A stretch of DNA of 63,500 nucleotides from Megasphaera hominis (GTDB lineage Bacteria > Bacillota > Negativicutes > Veillonellales > Megasphaeraceae), in assembly GCF_014269395.1 (NCBI RefSeq), contig NZ_JACOGK010000016.1, forward strand, positions 1 to 63,500, given 5' to 3'. Position 1 is the stretch's first letter. Every line of letters begins with the position of its first letter. This document shows, piece by piece, positions 8,691 through 17,616 of the stretch. A program made the position numbers and the translations under genes. The notes under the pieces were generated by a model, which was given only the letters and a program-made list of their open reading frames with translations, was not told where the DNA came from and did no database searches.

Positions 8691-9641
8691 ATGGAACAGA
8701 TTATTGCCATCGTCGGGCCTACGGCTGTAGGTAAAACGGCCTTGAGTTTTCACTTGGCAGACCACTATGGGACGGAACTCATTTCCGGTGACGCCTATCA
8801 GATTTACCGCCATATGGATATCGGTACGGCAAAACCGACGGCGGCAGAGCTTTTGCGTTTCCGGCACCACCTCATCGATATTGCCGAGCCCGGTGAAGCC
8901 TATTCGGCGGCCCGTTTTTGCGCTATGGCCGGCGACGTCGCCCACGCCTTGCAGCGCCAAGGCAAGGTGCCTGTTCTCGTCGGCGGTACGGGCCTTTACG
9001 TCCAGTCCTTTCTCGAAGGCTTTACCTTCGACGGCAGCGCTGTTGATGAGGCAGCCCGCACGGCAGCGCGGGAGCGCATTGCCGCTATGGGCGAGGCAGA
9101 GCTTATTGCCTATATCCGTCAGCAGACGGAGTGGGAAGCGCCGGACTGGCACGAGCTGGTCTCGAACGAACACCGCCTCGTGCGCCTCATGGTGGCTATT
9201 GAAAAGGGCGAAGGCCGTACCTTTGTCCGGTCTGGTAAGGACCGCACCCTGGCCTGGCCGGCGTACGTCATCGGTCTCAGCCTGCCGCGGCCCGTTCTCT
9301 ATGAACGCATTGAAACGCGCATTGACGTCATGCTTGAAGAGGGCTGGGTAGAAGAGGTAGAACGCCTTCTCGCCGCCGGTGTCGATCCGGCTTGCCAGGC
9401 CATGAAGGCCATTGGCTACGCCGAGCTTACGGCGTATGTACACGGCGAGCTGACCTTAGACGAAGCAGCGGCTACGATCAAGACGCGGACCCGGCATTTT
9501 GCCAAGCGGCAGCTGACGTGGTTTAAGCGCATGCCCTACATTCACTGGTTTGCCAAAGAGGAATACGACAGCGAAGACGCCCTGGCCCGGGCCGTTCTCA
9601 CCGAAACAGACGCCTGGCTGGCCCGGACAGAAAGACCATAA
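8691..9641 (+). CDS. miaA: tRNA dimethylallyltransferase MiaA
   Basis: Transfers the dimethylallyl group from DMAPP to N6 of A37 in tRNA, the step before MiaB. The 316-residue protein starts with the P-loop GPTAVGKTALS and shows the DSFQ-like region replaced by GDAYQIYRHMDIGTAKPT, then the conserved HHLID, GGTGLYV and ETRIDVML motifs. Length is normal for the family. It starts eight bases after the methyltransferase gene. A short hairpin follows, and no hfq gene is present downstream, unlike the proteobacterial arrangement. Confidence 0.96.
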   Translation: MEQIIAIVGPTAVGKTALSFHLADHYGTELISGDAYQIYRHMDIGTAKPTAAELLRFRHHLIDIAEPGEAYSAARFCAMAGDVAHALQRQGKVPVLVGGTGLYVQSFLEGFTFDGSAVDEAARTAARERIAAMGEAELIAYIRQQTEWEAPDWHELVSNEHRLVRLMVAIEKGEGRTFVRSGKDRTLAWPAYVIGLSLPRPVLYERIETRIDVMLEEGWVEEVERLLAAGVDPACQAMKAIGYAELTAYVHGELTLDEAAATIKTRTRHFAKRQLTWFKRMPYIHWFAKEEYDSEDALARAVLTETDAWLARTERP

Positions 9642-9647
9642 AACGAC

Positions 9648-9667
9648 GTGCCAATTGGCACTTTTCT
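9648..9667 (+). terminator. Weak hairpin after miaA
   Basis: GTGCCAATTGGCAC (9648-9661) is a perfect 14-base palindrome followed by TTTTCTAT. With a 5-bp stem it is a weak terminator at best. Confidence 0.35.
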
Positions 9668-9721
9668 ATATAAAATAATGACTGCGTGGGCAGGAAACCC
9701 ACAGGAAAGGAATAGAAACTC

Positions 9722-10981
9722 ATGGATTCAGTTGCTTTGGAAAGAATCCGCCAAGAAGCACTGCTTGCTTGTACGGAACAATTTGCTCATATCGATACGA
9801 TCAGCTTGCACAATACACAGAAGGTGCTCGCCGCCTATCGCGACGCCCAGCTTTCGTCGTACCAGTTTGCCGGTACGTCAGGCTACGGCTACAGCGATTT
9901 GGGCCGGGAAAAGCTCGACGAAGTGTACGCCCGCGTATTCCGCGCCGAAAAGGCCCTCGTACGGCCTCATTTCGTGTCCGGTACGCATACGCTGGCGACG
10001 GTGCTCTGCGCCCTCTTAGACCGGGATGACCTGCTCATTTCCCTCATTGGCGCACCGTACGATACGATGCAAGGCGTCATTGGCTATGCCCGGGAAACGC
10101 CGCGTTCCCTCAAGGAAAAGGGCGTCCGTTATGAAGAAGTGGCCCTCAAGGCTAACGCCTACGATCTGGACGGCATCCGCACGGTGTGCCAGGAAAAGCA
10201 GCCGAAGCTGGTTCTGATCCAGCGCTCGCGCGGCTATAGCTCCCGTGCGTCCCTCACGATTGACGATATCCGCCAGATTACGGCGGCCGTAAAGAGCGTG
10301 AGCCCCCAGACTATTTGCTTCGTCGACAATTGCTACGGCGAATTTGCTGCCGAAGAAGAACCGCTCGAAGCCGGTGCCGATATCATTGCCGGTTCCCTCA
10401 TCAAAAACCCGGGCGGCGGCATTGCCCCGACAGGCGGCTACATTGCCGGCAAGGCTAATCTGGTCGACGCAGCGGCTGATTACCTGACCGCACCGGGGCT
10501 CGGCGGCGAACTCGGTTCCTATGCCTATGGCTACCGCCTCTTTTTCCAGGGCCTCTTCATGGCACCGCACGTGACGGCGCAGGCCATTAAGGGTGCGGTC
10601 TTTGCCGCCGCCGTCTTCGACCGCCTGGGCTTTAAGGTGTCGCCGTCGTACGAAACGCCCCGTTCCGATCTGATCCAGACGATTTTCCTGGAAAACGAAA
10701 AGAACATGTGCCTCTTTGCCCAGGGCATTCAGACCTTTTCGCCTGTAGACGCTCACGTCACGCCGATTCCGGACGACATGCCGGGCTATGCCGATAAGAT
10801 CATTATGGCGGCCGGCGATTTCGTCCAAGGCTCGTCTATCGAATTGTCTGCCGACGGCCCGATCCGCCCGCCGTACGTCATGTATCTTCAAGGGGGCATC
10901 GTCTTTGAACATAATGTCCTGGCCGTCATGAGCGCTGCCCAGTATATTATGGAAAATAGTGAAGGAGAAGGCCATGATTAA
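9722..10981 (+). CDS. YnbB/methionine gamma-lyase family PLP enzyme
   Basis: A 419-residue fold-type I pyridoxal-phosphate protein of the group annotated as methionine gamma-lyase family or aluminium resistance protein (B. subtilis YnbB). Visible features are the substrate and cofactor region FAGTSGYGYSD, the SGTHT loop, the Asp of FVDNCYGEF, and the likely PLP-binding Lys in GSLIKNPGGG. The exact reaction is not established for this family; C-S lyase activity is a reasonable guess. It starts after a short hairpin and overlaps rnmV by eight bases. Confidence 0.85.
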   Translation: MDSVALERIRQEALLACTEQFAHIDTISLHNTQKVLAAYRDAQLSSYQFAGTSGYGYSDLGREKLDEVYARVFRAEKALVRPHFVSGTHTLATVLCALLDRDDLLISLIGAPYDTMQGVIGYARETPRSLKEKGVRYEEVALKANAYDLDGIRTVCQEKQPKLVLIQRSRGYSSRASLTIDDIRQITAAVKSVSPQTICFVDNCYGEFAAEEEPLEAGADIIAGSLIKNPGGGIAPTGGYIAGKANLVDAAADYLTAPGLGGELGSYAYGYRLFFQGLFMAPHVTAQAIKGAVFAAAVFDRLGFKVSPSYETPRSDLIQTIFLENEKNMCLFAQGIQTFSPVDAHVTPIPDDMPGYADKIIMAAGDFVQGSSIELSADGPIRPPYVMYLQGGIVFEHNVLAVMSAAQYIMENSEGEGHD

Positions 10982-11522
10982 GGAAGTACTCGTCGTCGAA
11001 GGCCGCAGTGACGTCGCCCGCATCCGGGCCAGCCATATCGAAGCCGATATGATCACGACAGATGGCTTTAATTTGCGGCCGGACACGCTGAAGCAGATTG
11101 CTATTGCCTACGAAAAACGGGGCATTATCATCCTTACGGACCCGGACAGCGCCGGCGAACGGATCCGCAAATTCCTGACCGAACGGTTCCCCAAGGCCCG
11201 CCAGGCCTTTATTCCCCGCAAGGATGCCATTGCCAATAACGACCTGGGCGTAGAACAGGCGTCACCTGAAGCAATCCGCCTGGCCCTGGAAAAAACGCGC
11301 TGTGCCGTCTTTGAACCGGCAGAAACCTTTACGGCCAGTGATTTGCAGGCAGCCGGCCTGAGCGGGAGTGCCGACGCAGCTGACCGCCGTGCTGCCGTAG
11401 GCGCGATTTTAGGTATTGGCTACGGCAATGCCAAACAGTTTTTACGCCGCCTTAACCATTACGGCATTAGCCGGGAAGAATGGGACCAGGCCCTTGAGGA
11501 GGTAAACCATGAAGGATGCTAA
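10974..11522 (+). CDS. rnmV: Ribonuclease M5
   Basis: Matures the 5S rRNA precursor in Firmicutes. The 182-residue protein opens with the Toprim domain (IKEVLVVEGRSD with the catalytic Glu, then ILTDPDSAGERIR with the acidic DxD-type pair) and ends with a short RNA-binding tail. The start used is ATG at 10974 after GGAGAAG; a GTG at 10959 in the same frame would overlap that site. It overlaps rsmA by 14 bases, the usual rnmV-rsmA pair of Gram-positive genomes. Confidence 0.93.
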   Translation: MIKEVLVVEGRSDVARIRASHIEADMITTDGFNLRPDTLKQIAIAYEKRGIIILTDPDSAGERIRKFLTERFPKARQAFIPRKDAIANNDLGVEQASPEAIRLALEKTRCAVFEPAETFTASDLQAAGLSGSADAADRRAAVGAILGIGYGNAKQFLRRLNHYGISREEWDQALEEVNHEGC

Positions 11523-12369
11523 TCTTGCCACACTGGAAGTCGTCAAATACGTAGTCAAGCGCTTTGGCCTGCACATGAACAAGCGCCTGGGCCAAAATTT
11601 CCTCATCCGTCCGGACGTGGTTGCCCAGATTGCCGACACGGCAGACCTGAAGCCTGGTGATCCGGTCCTGGAAATCGGCCCCGGCATCGGCACGCTGACC
11701 CAGGCCTTGGCCGAAACGGGTGCCGCCGTGACGGCTGTGGAAATCGACAGCCACCTCTTGCCGGTTCTCGATAAGACTCTCGAACATTATGACAACGTGC
11801 GCATTATTCACGGCGATATTTTGAAGACGGATATTGCCGAACTCATGGGCCATAAACCCTTTAAGGTCTGCGCCAATTTGCCCTATTACATTACGACGCC
11901 GATTATCATGACGCTGCTCGAAGAACGGCTGCCTATGGAACGGCTCGTCGTCATGGTGCAAAAGGAAGTGGCCGAACGCATGACGGCAAGCCCTGGCAGC
12001 CGCATTTATGGCGCCCTGTCCGTAGCCGTCCAGTATTACACGCAGCCGGAAATCATCTTTGAAATTCCGCCCAAGGCCTTTATGCCGGCACCGGAAGTCA
12101 CGTCGGCTGTGGTTTGCCTGGACGTGCGCAAGGAACCGCCCGTTTCCGTCATGGAAGAAAAACGCTTTTTCCAGGTCGTCAAAGCGGCCTTTTCCCAGCG
12201 CCGCAAGACCTTTGCCAATACTCTCAAGGCTGCCGGCGTCAGCAAGGATGGCGTTGCCGCTATTCTGGCCGATTGCGGCATTGAAGGCTCGCGGCGGGGC
12301 GAAACGTTCTCCTTAGACGAATTCGCTGCCATTGCCGATGCGTGGACGCGCTACAACAAAAAGCAGTAA
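11509..12369 (+). CDS. rsmA: 16S rRNA (A1518/A1519) dimethyltransferase RsmA/KsgA
   Basis: Dimethylates two adjacent adenosines in the 3' hairpin of 16S rRNA late in 30S assembly. The 286-residue protein has LGQNFL, the SAM motif EIGPGIGTLT, the acidic VEIDSHLL, and the catalytic NLPYYITTPI. GAGGAGGT lies before the ATG, inside the end of rnmV. It ends the run that began with miaB; the next gene follows after 134 bases and has its own promoter-like element. Confidence 0.96.
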   Translation: MKDANLATLEVVKYVVKRFGLHMNKRLGQNFLIRPDVVAQIADTADLKPGDPVLEIGPGIGTLTQALAETGAAVTAVEIDSHLLPVLDKTLEHYDNVRIIHGDILKTDIAELMGHKPFKVCANLPYYITTPIIMTLLEERLPMERLVVMVQKEVAERMTASPGSRIYGALSVAVQYYTQPEIIFEIPPKAFMPAPEVTSAVVCLDVRKEPPVSVMEEKRFFQVVKAAFSQRRKTFANTLKAAGVSKDGVAAILADCGIEGSRRGETFSLDEFAAIADAWTRYNKKQ

Positions 12370-12455
12370 GCCTCATAAGAGAAACAAAGGGCATTCTTTT
12401 TCACGTATGGTGACAAAAGTCGGCGTATGGACTAGAAAAAGAGCGCTATTTGCCG

Positions 12456-12461
12456 TATAAT
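12456..12461 (+). promoter_or_regulatory. -10 element before yloC
   Basis: A perfect TATAAT in the 134-base gap between rsmA and yloC, about 45 bases before the start codon. The -35 at the expected distance (TAGAAA) is poor. Confidence 0.4.
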
Positions 12462-12503
12462 AAAGCATTGAGTAAGAACACGAACAAAAGGAGGTCGTAA
12501 ATT

Positions 12504-13388
12504 GTGCGAAGTATGACCGGTTTTGGCGCTGGCACGGCGAGCAATGGTACCTTATCGGTGACCATTGAAATGCGTTCCGTTAATCAGCGCTTTTTAGAAT
12601 TGAATATCCGTATGCCCCACGCTTATTTGGCGCTCGAAGACGTCATCCGCAAGGGCATCAAGGACGTACTGCTTCGCGGCAAAGTCGATGTCTTTGTCAC
12701 GGTTCAGGAACTGGAAACCCAGGCTCCGCAAGTGCGTATTGATTATGCGGCTCTCGCTGCCTGCCGTCAGGCAGTGGCCGAAGCGAAGGATAAACTCTTT
12801 GATCACGAACCGCCGCGCTTATCGGAAATCATTTCCCTGAATTCCGATTGGTTCATTCAGGAACAGCCTGTTGTCGATATCGACGCCTGTCGTCCCATTT
12901 TTGAAGAAAGTCTGCACAAGGCATTGGAAGGTATGACGGCCATGCGCGAAGCCGAAGGGAAGCAGATCAGTATCGATCTCTTGCGCCGTGCGGCTAAGAT
13001 GTCGGAACTCATCGAATCCATTGCCAGCCGCCGCGATATCATTTTACGGCAGTATGAAGAACGGCTGCGCCGTCGCATTGTTTCTCTCTTTGAAAAGGCG
13101 TCCAGCGTACCGGATCAGGACCGTCTCCTCGAAGAAGTGGCTATTTATGCTGATAAAGTCGATTTTACGGAAGAAATCGTCCGTTTCCGCAGTCACGTCG
13201 TCCAGCTAAAGGGCTTTTTGGAAGAACACGACGCTGTAGGGCGGAAGCTCGATTTCCTCATTCAGGAAATGAACCGTGAAACGAATACCATCGGTTCCAA
13301 GGCGCAGGATTTGGCCGTAACGGAAGCGGTCCTGCAGCTGAAAAACGAAATTGAAAAGATCCGTGAACAGGTACAAAACATAGAGTAG
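12504..13388 (+). CDS. YicC/YloC family endoribonuclease
   Basis: A 294-residue member of the YicC/YloC family, whose characterised members are endoribonucleases. The typical opening MRSMTGFGAG is present, followed by the family-wide SVNQRFLELNIRMP and, at the C-terminus, FLIQEMNRETNTIGSKA. Translation starts at GTG 12504 after AAAGGAGGT. It begins the yloC-remA-gmk-rpoZ-coaBC cluster, a standard Firmicutes order, with nine bases to the remA start. Confidence 0.93.
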   Translation: MRSMTGFGAGTASNGTLSVTIEMRSVNQRFLELNIRMPHAYLALEDVIRKGIKDVLLRGKVDVFVTVQELETQAPQVRIDYAALAACRQAVAEAKDKLFDHEPPRLSEIISLNSDWFIQEQPVVDIDACRPIFEESLHKALEGMTAMREAEGKQISIDLLRRAAKMSELIESIASRRDIILRQYEERLRRRIVSLFEKASSVPDQDRLLEEVAIYADKVDFTEEIVRFRSHVVQLKGFLEEHDAVGRKLDFLIQEMNRETNTIGSKAQDLAVTEAVLQLKNEIEKIREQVQNIE

Positions 13389-13397
13389 GTGAGCTAT

Positions 13398-13706
13398 ATG
13401 AATTTCAACCTGCTAAATATCGGCTTTGGCAATATGGTCATGGGTGAAAAGGTCGTAGCGATTATCAGTCCCGAATCGGCGCCAATCAAGCGCCTTATGC
13501 AGGAAGCGCGGGAACGGAATACGCTCATCGACGCTACCTTTGGCCGCAAGACCCGGTCTGTCCTCATTATGGACAACAGCCAGGTCATACTCTCGGCCCT
13601 GCAGCCGGAAACCATTGCCCATCGCATCGTGCCTGTCGGCGAGGATGCAGTGGCAGACACTGAAATAGAAATAGAGGAACTGCAGGATGAAGAAGAAAGG
13701 AAGTAA
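13398..13706 (+). CDS. remA: RemA family (DUF370) DNA-binding regulator
   Basis: A 102-residue protein of the RemA/YlzA family. In Bacillus subtilis RemA is a DNA-binding activator of extracellular-matrix genes. The conserved [20 protein letters not shown] and [11 protein letters not shown] are all visible. The ATG at 13398 has AGGTGAG upstream and is preferred to an in-frame GTG at 13389. The C-terminal tail is unusually acidic ([12 protein letters not shown]). Whether it controls the surface genes in this genome is unknown. Confidence 0.93.
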   Translation: MNFNLLNIGFGNMVMGEKVVAIISPESAPIKRLMQEARERNTLIDATFGRKTRSVLIMDNSQVILSALQPETIAHRIVPVGEDAVADTEIEIEELQDEEERK

Positions 13707-13710
13707 TAGT

Positions 13711-14328
13711 ATGCAAGATCCCGGATTGCTCATCGTCGTATCGGGCCCGTCAGGTGCCGGTAAAGGAACGGTCTGTGACGCCCTGCGCCAGAGCTTTCCC
13801 CAAATAGAGTACTCCATTTCCATGACTACCCGTGCTCCCCGGCCGGGTGAAACGGACGGCGTGAATTATTTCTTTACAGATAATCCCCATTTCGAAGAAT
13901 TGCTCGCAGAAGATGCCTTTCTCGAACACGCCAAGGTCTATGACCACTACTACGGTACACCGAAGAAATACGTCTTTGACCAGCTCGAAAAGGGGCACCA
14001 CGTGATGCTGGAAATCGACATCCAAGGGGCTATGCAGGTACGCCAGCGCTATTCCCAGGCCTTATTGATTTACATCGTGCCGCCGAGCATGGACGTACTG
14101 GCCAACCGTCTGCGCAGCCGTCATACGGATGCGGAAGAAACCATTTGTGGCCGTTTGGCCAAAGCCAGTGACGAACTGGCGTGGATTGAAAAATACGATT
14201 ACCTCATCGTCAATGACGACCTGCAGGTTGCCATTGACCAGGCCGCGGCTATTTTGACAGCCGAAGCGCTGAAGACGTCGCGTAATGCACAAAAGATTGC
14301 GGCCGTCCGAGATTTATACAAAAAATAG
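13711..14328 (+). CDS. gmk: Guanylate kinase
   Basis: Phosphorylates GMP to GDP. The 205-residue protein carries the P-loop VSGPSGAGKGTV, the GMP-binding TTRAPRPGE and GVNYFF, and the LEIDIQGAMQV segment. A longer frame starts at 13687 inside remA, but ATG 13711 has AGGAAG upstream and matches the family N-terminus. It starts four bases after the remA stop. Confidence 0.96.
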   Translation: MQDPGLLIVVSGPSGAGKGTVCDALRQSFPQIEYSISMTTRAPRPGETDGVNYFFTDNPHFEELLAEDAFLEHAKVYDHYYGTPKKYVFDQLEKGHHVMLEIDIQGAMQVRQRYSQALLIYIVPPSMDVLANRLRSRHTDAEETICGRLAKASDELAWIEKYDYLIVNDDLQVAIDQAAAILTAEALKTSRNAQKIAAVRDLYKK

Positions 14329-14341
14329 GAGAGATGCCATT

Positions 14342-14551
14342 ATGTTGATTAAACCGACCCTCGAATCGCTCATGAAACACGTAGATAGCAAATATACCCT
14401 CGTTACCCTGGCTGCTAAACGGGCACGCCAGCTCGTAGATGGTGACGAACCCCTCGTAGACGTAGAAACGACGAAAGTCGTCTCCATTGCGATGGAAGAA
14501 ATCGACCAGGGCAAGATTACCTACGAAGCGACGAAATCGGGCATCAAATAA
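14342..14551 (+). CDS. rpoZ: RNA polymerase omega subunit
   Basis: A 69-residue omega subunit that helps assemble the beta' subunit. It shows SKYTLVTLAAKRARQL, the core omega motif, and the conserved KVVSIAMEEI. ATG 14342 follows AGGAGAG; the longer frame upstream overlaps gmk and is not expected. It sits between gmk and coaBC, its usual place in Firmicutes. Confidence 0.94.
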   Translation: MLIKPTLESLMKHVDSKYTLVTLAAKRARQLVDGDEPLVDVETTKVVSIAMEEIDQGKITYEATKSGIK

Positions 14552-14564
14552 GGAGGGCTCTGCC

Positions 14565-15794
14565 ATGCTTCTGGAACACAAACGAATTGTCCTCGGCATT
14601 ACCGGCGGCATTTCGGCCTTTAAGGCAGCCCAGATTGCCAGCCTCCTAGGTCACCGCGGCGCAGAGGTCAAATGCATCATGACGGAAAGCGCGACAAAAT
14701 TTATTACGCCCCTGACACTGCGCAACATTACGGGCAACCCTGTGGCGGTCCACATGTTTGACGAAGTCCAGGAATTCAACGTAGAGCACATCGCCTTGGC
14801 CCGCTGGGCCGACCTCTTTGTCGTCGCGCCGGCTACGGCCAACGTCCTGGGCAAGGTAGCAGGCGGCATTGCCGATGATATGCTGACGACGACGATTATG
14901 GCTACGAAGGCACCGGTGCTCTTTGTGCCGGCCATGAACAGCAATATGTACCTCAATCCTATTGTGCAGGAAAATATGGCCAAGTTGAAGAAATTTGGCT
15001 ACCATATTATGGAACCGGCCAGCGGCCATTTGGCCTGTGGCATTATCGGCGTAGGCCGTCTGCCTGAACCGGAAGCCATCGTCGACCAGATTGAACTGGT
15101 GGCCTGCATGGGTACGGCCCTCAAGGGCCGCAAGGTCATCGTCACGGCTGGCGGTACGCGGGAACCGATCGATCCGGTCCGCTTTATTGGCAACCATTCC
15201 AGCGGCCGCATGGGCTTTGCCATTGCCAAGGCTGCCGTCCTGGCTGGCGCCGATGTAACATTGATCTGTGGTTCGACAGATAACCTGACGACACCGGCCG
15301 GCGTAAGCCGCCGCATTGACGTGAACAGCACGCGAGATATGAAAGAAGCTGTCGATGCCTACTATGATGACTGCGATCTGGTCGTTAAGGCCGCTGCCGT
15401 GGCGGACTACCGTTCGGCTGCACCGGCGAAGGATAAGATCAAGAAAAACGACGACGTATTGACGATCAACCTGGAAAAGAACCCGGACATTCTCTACGGT
15501 CTGGGCCAGCGCAAGACGCACCAGGTCCTCGTCGGCTTTGCCGCAGAAACGACGAATGTCCTCGCTTACGGCCAGGGCAAGCTGAAAAAGAAGAACCTGG
15601 ATATGCTCGTTGCCAACGACGTCAGCGTCAAGGGCGCAGGCTTCCAGGGCGATACGAACATTGGCACGCTCCTTTTCCCTGATGGTACGATGGAAGAGCT
15701 GCAGCAAATGACCAAGTTCGAACTGGCTGAAATTATCGTCGACCGGGCTGCCAAGCTCGTTGCTGCTAAATGTGCAGCTCAGGAAGACAAATAG
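14565..15794 (+). CDS. coaBC: Bifunctional phosphopantothenoylcysteine decarboxylase/synthetase CoaBC
   Basis: Carries out two steps of coenzyme A synthesis: ligation of Cys to 4'-phosphopantothenate (CoaB) and its decarboxylation (CoaC). The 409-residue protein has the flavin-binding CoaC domain first (GITGGISAFKA, the PAMNSNMY motif, and LACGIIGVGRLPEPE) and CoaB second (VTAGGTREPIDPVRFIGN, KAAAVADYRS). ATG 14565 is preceded by AGGAGGG. It is the last gene of the cluster; the metK leader promoter follows. Confidence 0.96.
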   Translation: MLLEHKRIVLGITGGISAFKAAQIASLLGHRGAEVKCIMTESATKFITPLTLRNITGNPVAVHMFDEVQEFNVEHIALARWADLFVVAPATANVLGKVAGGIADDMLTTTIMATKAPVLFVPAMNSNMYLNPIVQENMAKLKKFGYHIMEPASGHLACGIIGVGRLPEPEAIVDQIELVACMGTALKGRKVIVTAGGTREPIDPVRFIGNHSSGRMGFAIAKAAVLAGADVTLICGSTDNLTTPAGVSRRIDVNSTRDMKEAVDAYYDDCDLVVKAAAVADYRSAAPAKDKIKKNDDVLTINLEKNPDILYGLGQRKTHQVLVGFAAETTNVLAYGQGKLKKKNLDMLVANDVSVKGAGFQGDTNIGTLLFPDGTMEELQQMTKFELAEIIVDRAAKLVAAKCAAQEDK

Positions 15795-15810
15795 AGGCGT
15801 TTACTTTTTT

Positions 15811-15829
15811 AATGCGAAGTACTTGCATT
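15811..15829 (+). promoter_or_regulatory. Putative operator overlapping the metK promoter
   Basis: AATGCGAAGTACTTGCATT has the same AATGC-N9-GCATT arms as the repeat at 1058-1076 and overlaps the -35 box at 15823-15828. A shared repressor is inferred. Confidence 0.4.
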
Positions 15830-15851
15830 TTAGTCCTCTTTCGTTTATACT
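15823..15851 (+). promoter_or_regulatory. Promoter of the SAM riboswitch-metK transcript
   Basis: TTGCAT (15823-15828) and TATACT (15846-15851) with a 17-base spacer, about 25 bases before the riboswitch. Confidence 0.6.
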
Positions 15852-15875
15852 AATACAAGTCAAACAGAATATAGT

Positions 15876-15977
15876 TCCATCAAGAGACGGCGGAGGGATT
15901 GGCCCTGTGATGCCGCAGCAACCTTCATACACGTGAAAGGTGCTAAATCCAACAGTAGCAACTACTGGAAGATGGGT
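15876..15977 (+). promoter_or_regulatory. SAM-I (S-box) riboswitch
   Basis: The S-box core is readable: GGCGGAGGGATTGGCCCTGTG near 15889, GCAGCAACC near 15915, and AAGGTGCTAAATCC near 15937, closed by the P1 arms CCATC (15877-15881) and GATGG (15971-15975). S-box riboswitches bind S-adenosylmethionine and then favour the downstream terminator. Its placement before metK, the SAM synthetase gene, fits feedback control. Confidence 0.95.
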
Positions 15978-15984
15978 GTGTAAA

Positions 15985-16011
15985 AGCCCCTCTTTTGAGG
16001 GGCTTTTTTTT
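15985..16011 (+). terminator. Riboswitch-controlled terminator before metK
   Basis: GCCCCTC-TTTT-GAGGGGC followed by seven or more T, directly after the S-box and before the metK ribosome binding site. Confidence 0.92.
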
Positions 16012-16066
16012 ACGGAACTACATGAACACTGACAGCATATAGAGTACTTAAAGGAGGAACCACCAA

Positions 16067-17257
16067 ATGGCTAAAGACCGCGAATTCTTCACATCTGAAT
16101 CCGTTACCGAAGGTCATCCCGACAAGATGGCCGACCAGATTTCCGACAGCATTCTCGACGCAATTCTGGCTAAAGACAAAAATGCCCGCGTAGCGTGCGA
16201 AACCCTCGTTACGACCGGTATGGTACATGTCGTAGGGGAAATTTCTACGACCTGCTACGTCGATATTCCGCACATCGTCCGCGAAACAATCCGCGACATT
16301 GGCTACACCCGCGCAAAGTATGGTTTTGACTGCGATACGTGCGGCATCCTTGTCTCCCTGGACGAACAGTCTTCTGATATTGCCATGGGCGTAGACGAAG
16401 CACTGGAAGCCAAAGAAGGGGAAAAGGATAAATTCGATACGATCGGTGCCGGTGACCAGGGCATGATGTTCGGCTATGCTTCGAACGAAACACCGGAATA
16501 CATGCCACTGCCTATTTCCTTGGCACACCGCCTGGCACGCCGCCTGGCACAGGTTCGTAAAGACGGCACACTGCCGTACCTTCGTCCCGATGGCAAAACG
16601 CAGGTAACCGTAGAATACGAAGATGGCAAACCGGTCCGCATCGACACGATTGTCATTTCGGCGCAGCACAGCCCGGAAGTAACACGGGAACAGATCGAAA
16701 AGGATCTCCTCGAACACGTTATTAAACCGATTCTGCCGGAAGGCCTTTTCGATGAAAAGACGAAGCTCTACATCAACCCGACAGGCCGTTTCGTTATCGG
16801 CGGTCCGCAGGGCGACTCGGGCCTGACAGGCCGCAAGATCATCGTCGATACGTACGGTGGCATGGCCCGTCATGGCGGCGGCTGCTTCTCCGGTAAGGAC
16901 CCCACAAAGGTTGACCGTTCGGCAGCCTATGCAGCCCGTTACGTAGCGAAAAACATCGTCGCTGCCGGCCTGGCTGACAAAGTAGAAATCCAGCTCGCTT
17001 ATGCCATCGGCGTAGCCCGCCCGGTTTCCATTCACGTAAAAACTTTTGGTACTGGCAAAGTAGAAAACGATGTCATTACCAAATTGATCAACAAACACTT
17101 CGACCTGCGTCCGGCCGGCATCATTGAAATGCTCGACCTGCAGCGCCCGATTTATCGCCAGACTGCTGCCTATGGCCACTTCGGCCGTACAGACGTCGAT
17201 CTGCCTTGGGAAAAGACGGATAAAGCCGACGTCCTCCGTCAGGAAGCAGGCTTATAA
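16067..17257 (+). CDS. metK: S-adenosylmethionine synthetase
   Basis: Makes SAM from methionine and ATP. The 396-residue protein has the hallmark motifs [25 protein letters not shown] and GGHGGGC-type [21 protein letters not shown]. Length is normal. AAAGGAGG lies 10 bases before the ATG. It is the only gene seen behind the S-box before the strong rpsU promoter. Confidence 0.97.
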   Translation: MAKDREFFTSESVTEGHPDKMADQISDSILDAILAKDKNARVACETLVTTGMVHVVGEISTTCYVDIPHIVRETIRDIGYTRAKYGFDCDTCGILVSLDEQSSDIAMGVDEALEAKEGEKDKFDTIGAGDQGMMFGYASNETPEYMPLPISLAHRLARRLAQVRKDGTLPYLRPDGKTQVTVEYEDGKPVRIDTIVISAQHSPEVTREQIEKDLLEHVIKPILPEGLFDEKTKLYINPTGRFVIGGPQGDSGLTGRKIIVDTYGGMARHGGGCFSGKDPTKVDRSAAYAARYVAKNIVAAGLADKVEIQLAYAIGVARPVSIHVKTFGTGKVENDVITKLINKHFDLRPAGIIEMLDLQRPIYRQTAAYGHFGRTDVDLPWEKTDKADVLRQEAGL

Positions 17258-17325
17258 TAGGGAAGGAATGGCTCTTTTACGGGGCTGTACCAGCTATGAC
17301 TTGTCATTATAACTGCATTAACAGA

Positions 17326-17354
17326 TTGACAAAAATGCTCTTTTTGGGTATAAT
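17326..17354 (+). promoter_or_regulatory. Consensus sigma-70 promoter of rpsU
   Basis: Perfect TTGACA (17326-17331) and TATAAT (17349-17354) with a 17-base spacer, the strongest promoter in the window, 56 bases before rpsU. Confidence 0.9.
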
Positions 17355-17410
17355 TTCAATGTGTGCAGTAAAGCACTCCCTAACATACATTTTGGAGGGA
17401 GGGATAGAGA

Positions 17411-17590
17411 ATGGCAGAAATCAAAGTTGGTAAAAATGAATCTTTGGACAGCGCACTGCGCCGCTTCAAGCGTTCTTGCCAAAAAGCAGGTGTTCTTTCC
17501 GAAGTTCGGAAGCGCGAACATTACGAAAAACCGAGCGTACGTAGAAAGAAGAAATCTGAAGCAGCACGGAAACGGAAGTATAGAGCATAA
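17411..17590 (+). CDS. rpsU: 30S ribosomal protein S21
   Basis: A 59-residue, strongly basic protein ([20 protein letters not shown] at the start, a KRKYR-type end) with the S21 signature of an acidic-to-basic pattern and an RRFKR segment. S21 binds near the anti-Shine-Dalgarno region of the 30S subunit. GGAGGGA precedes the ATG at 17411. It stands immediately upstream of yqeY, the standard Firmicutes rpsU-yqeY pair. Confidence 0.95.
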   Translation: MAEIKVGKNESLDSALRRFKRSCQKAGVLSEVRKREHYEKPSVRRKKKSEAARKRKYRA

Positions 17591-17616
17591 TCGTCAAACG
17601 TAAGAAGGGTGATACA

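Noticed and set aside
9642..9721. hfq after miaA
   Set aside because: The miaA-hfq order known from Proteobacteria was looked for; the 80-base gap holds only a small hairpin and the next gene is a PLP enzyme.
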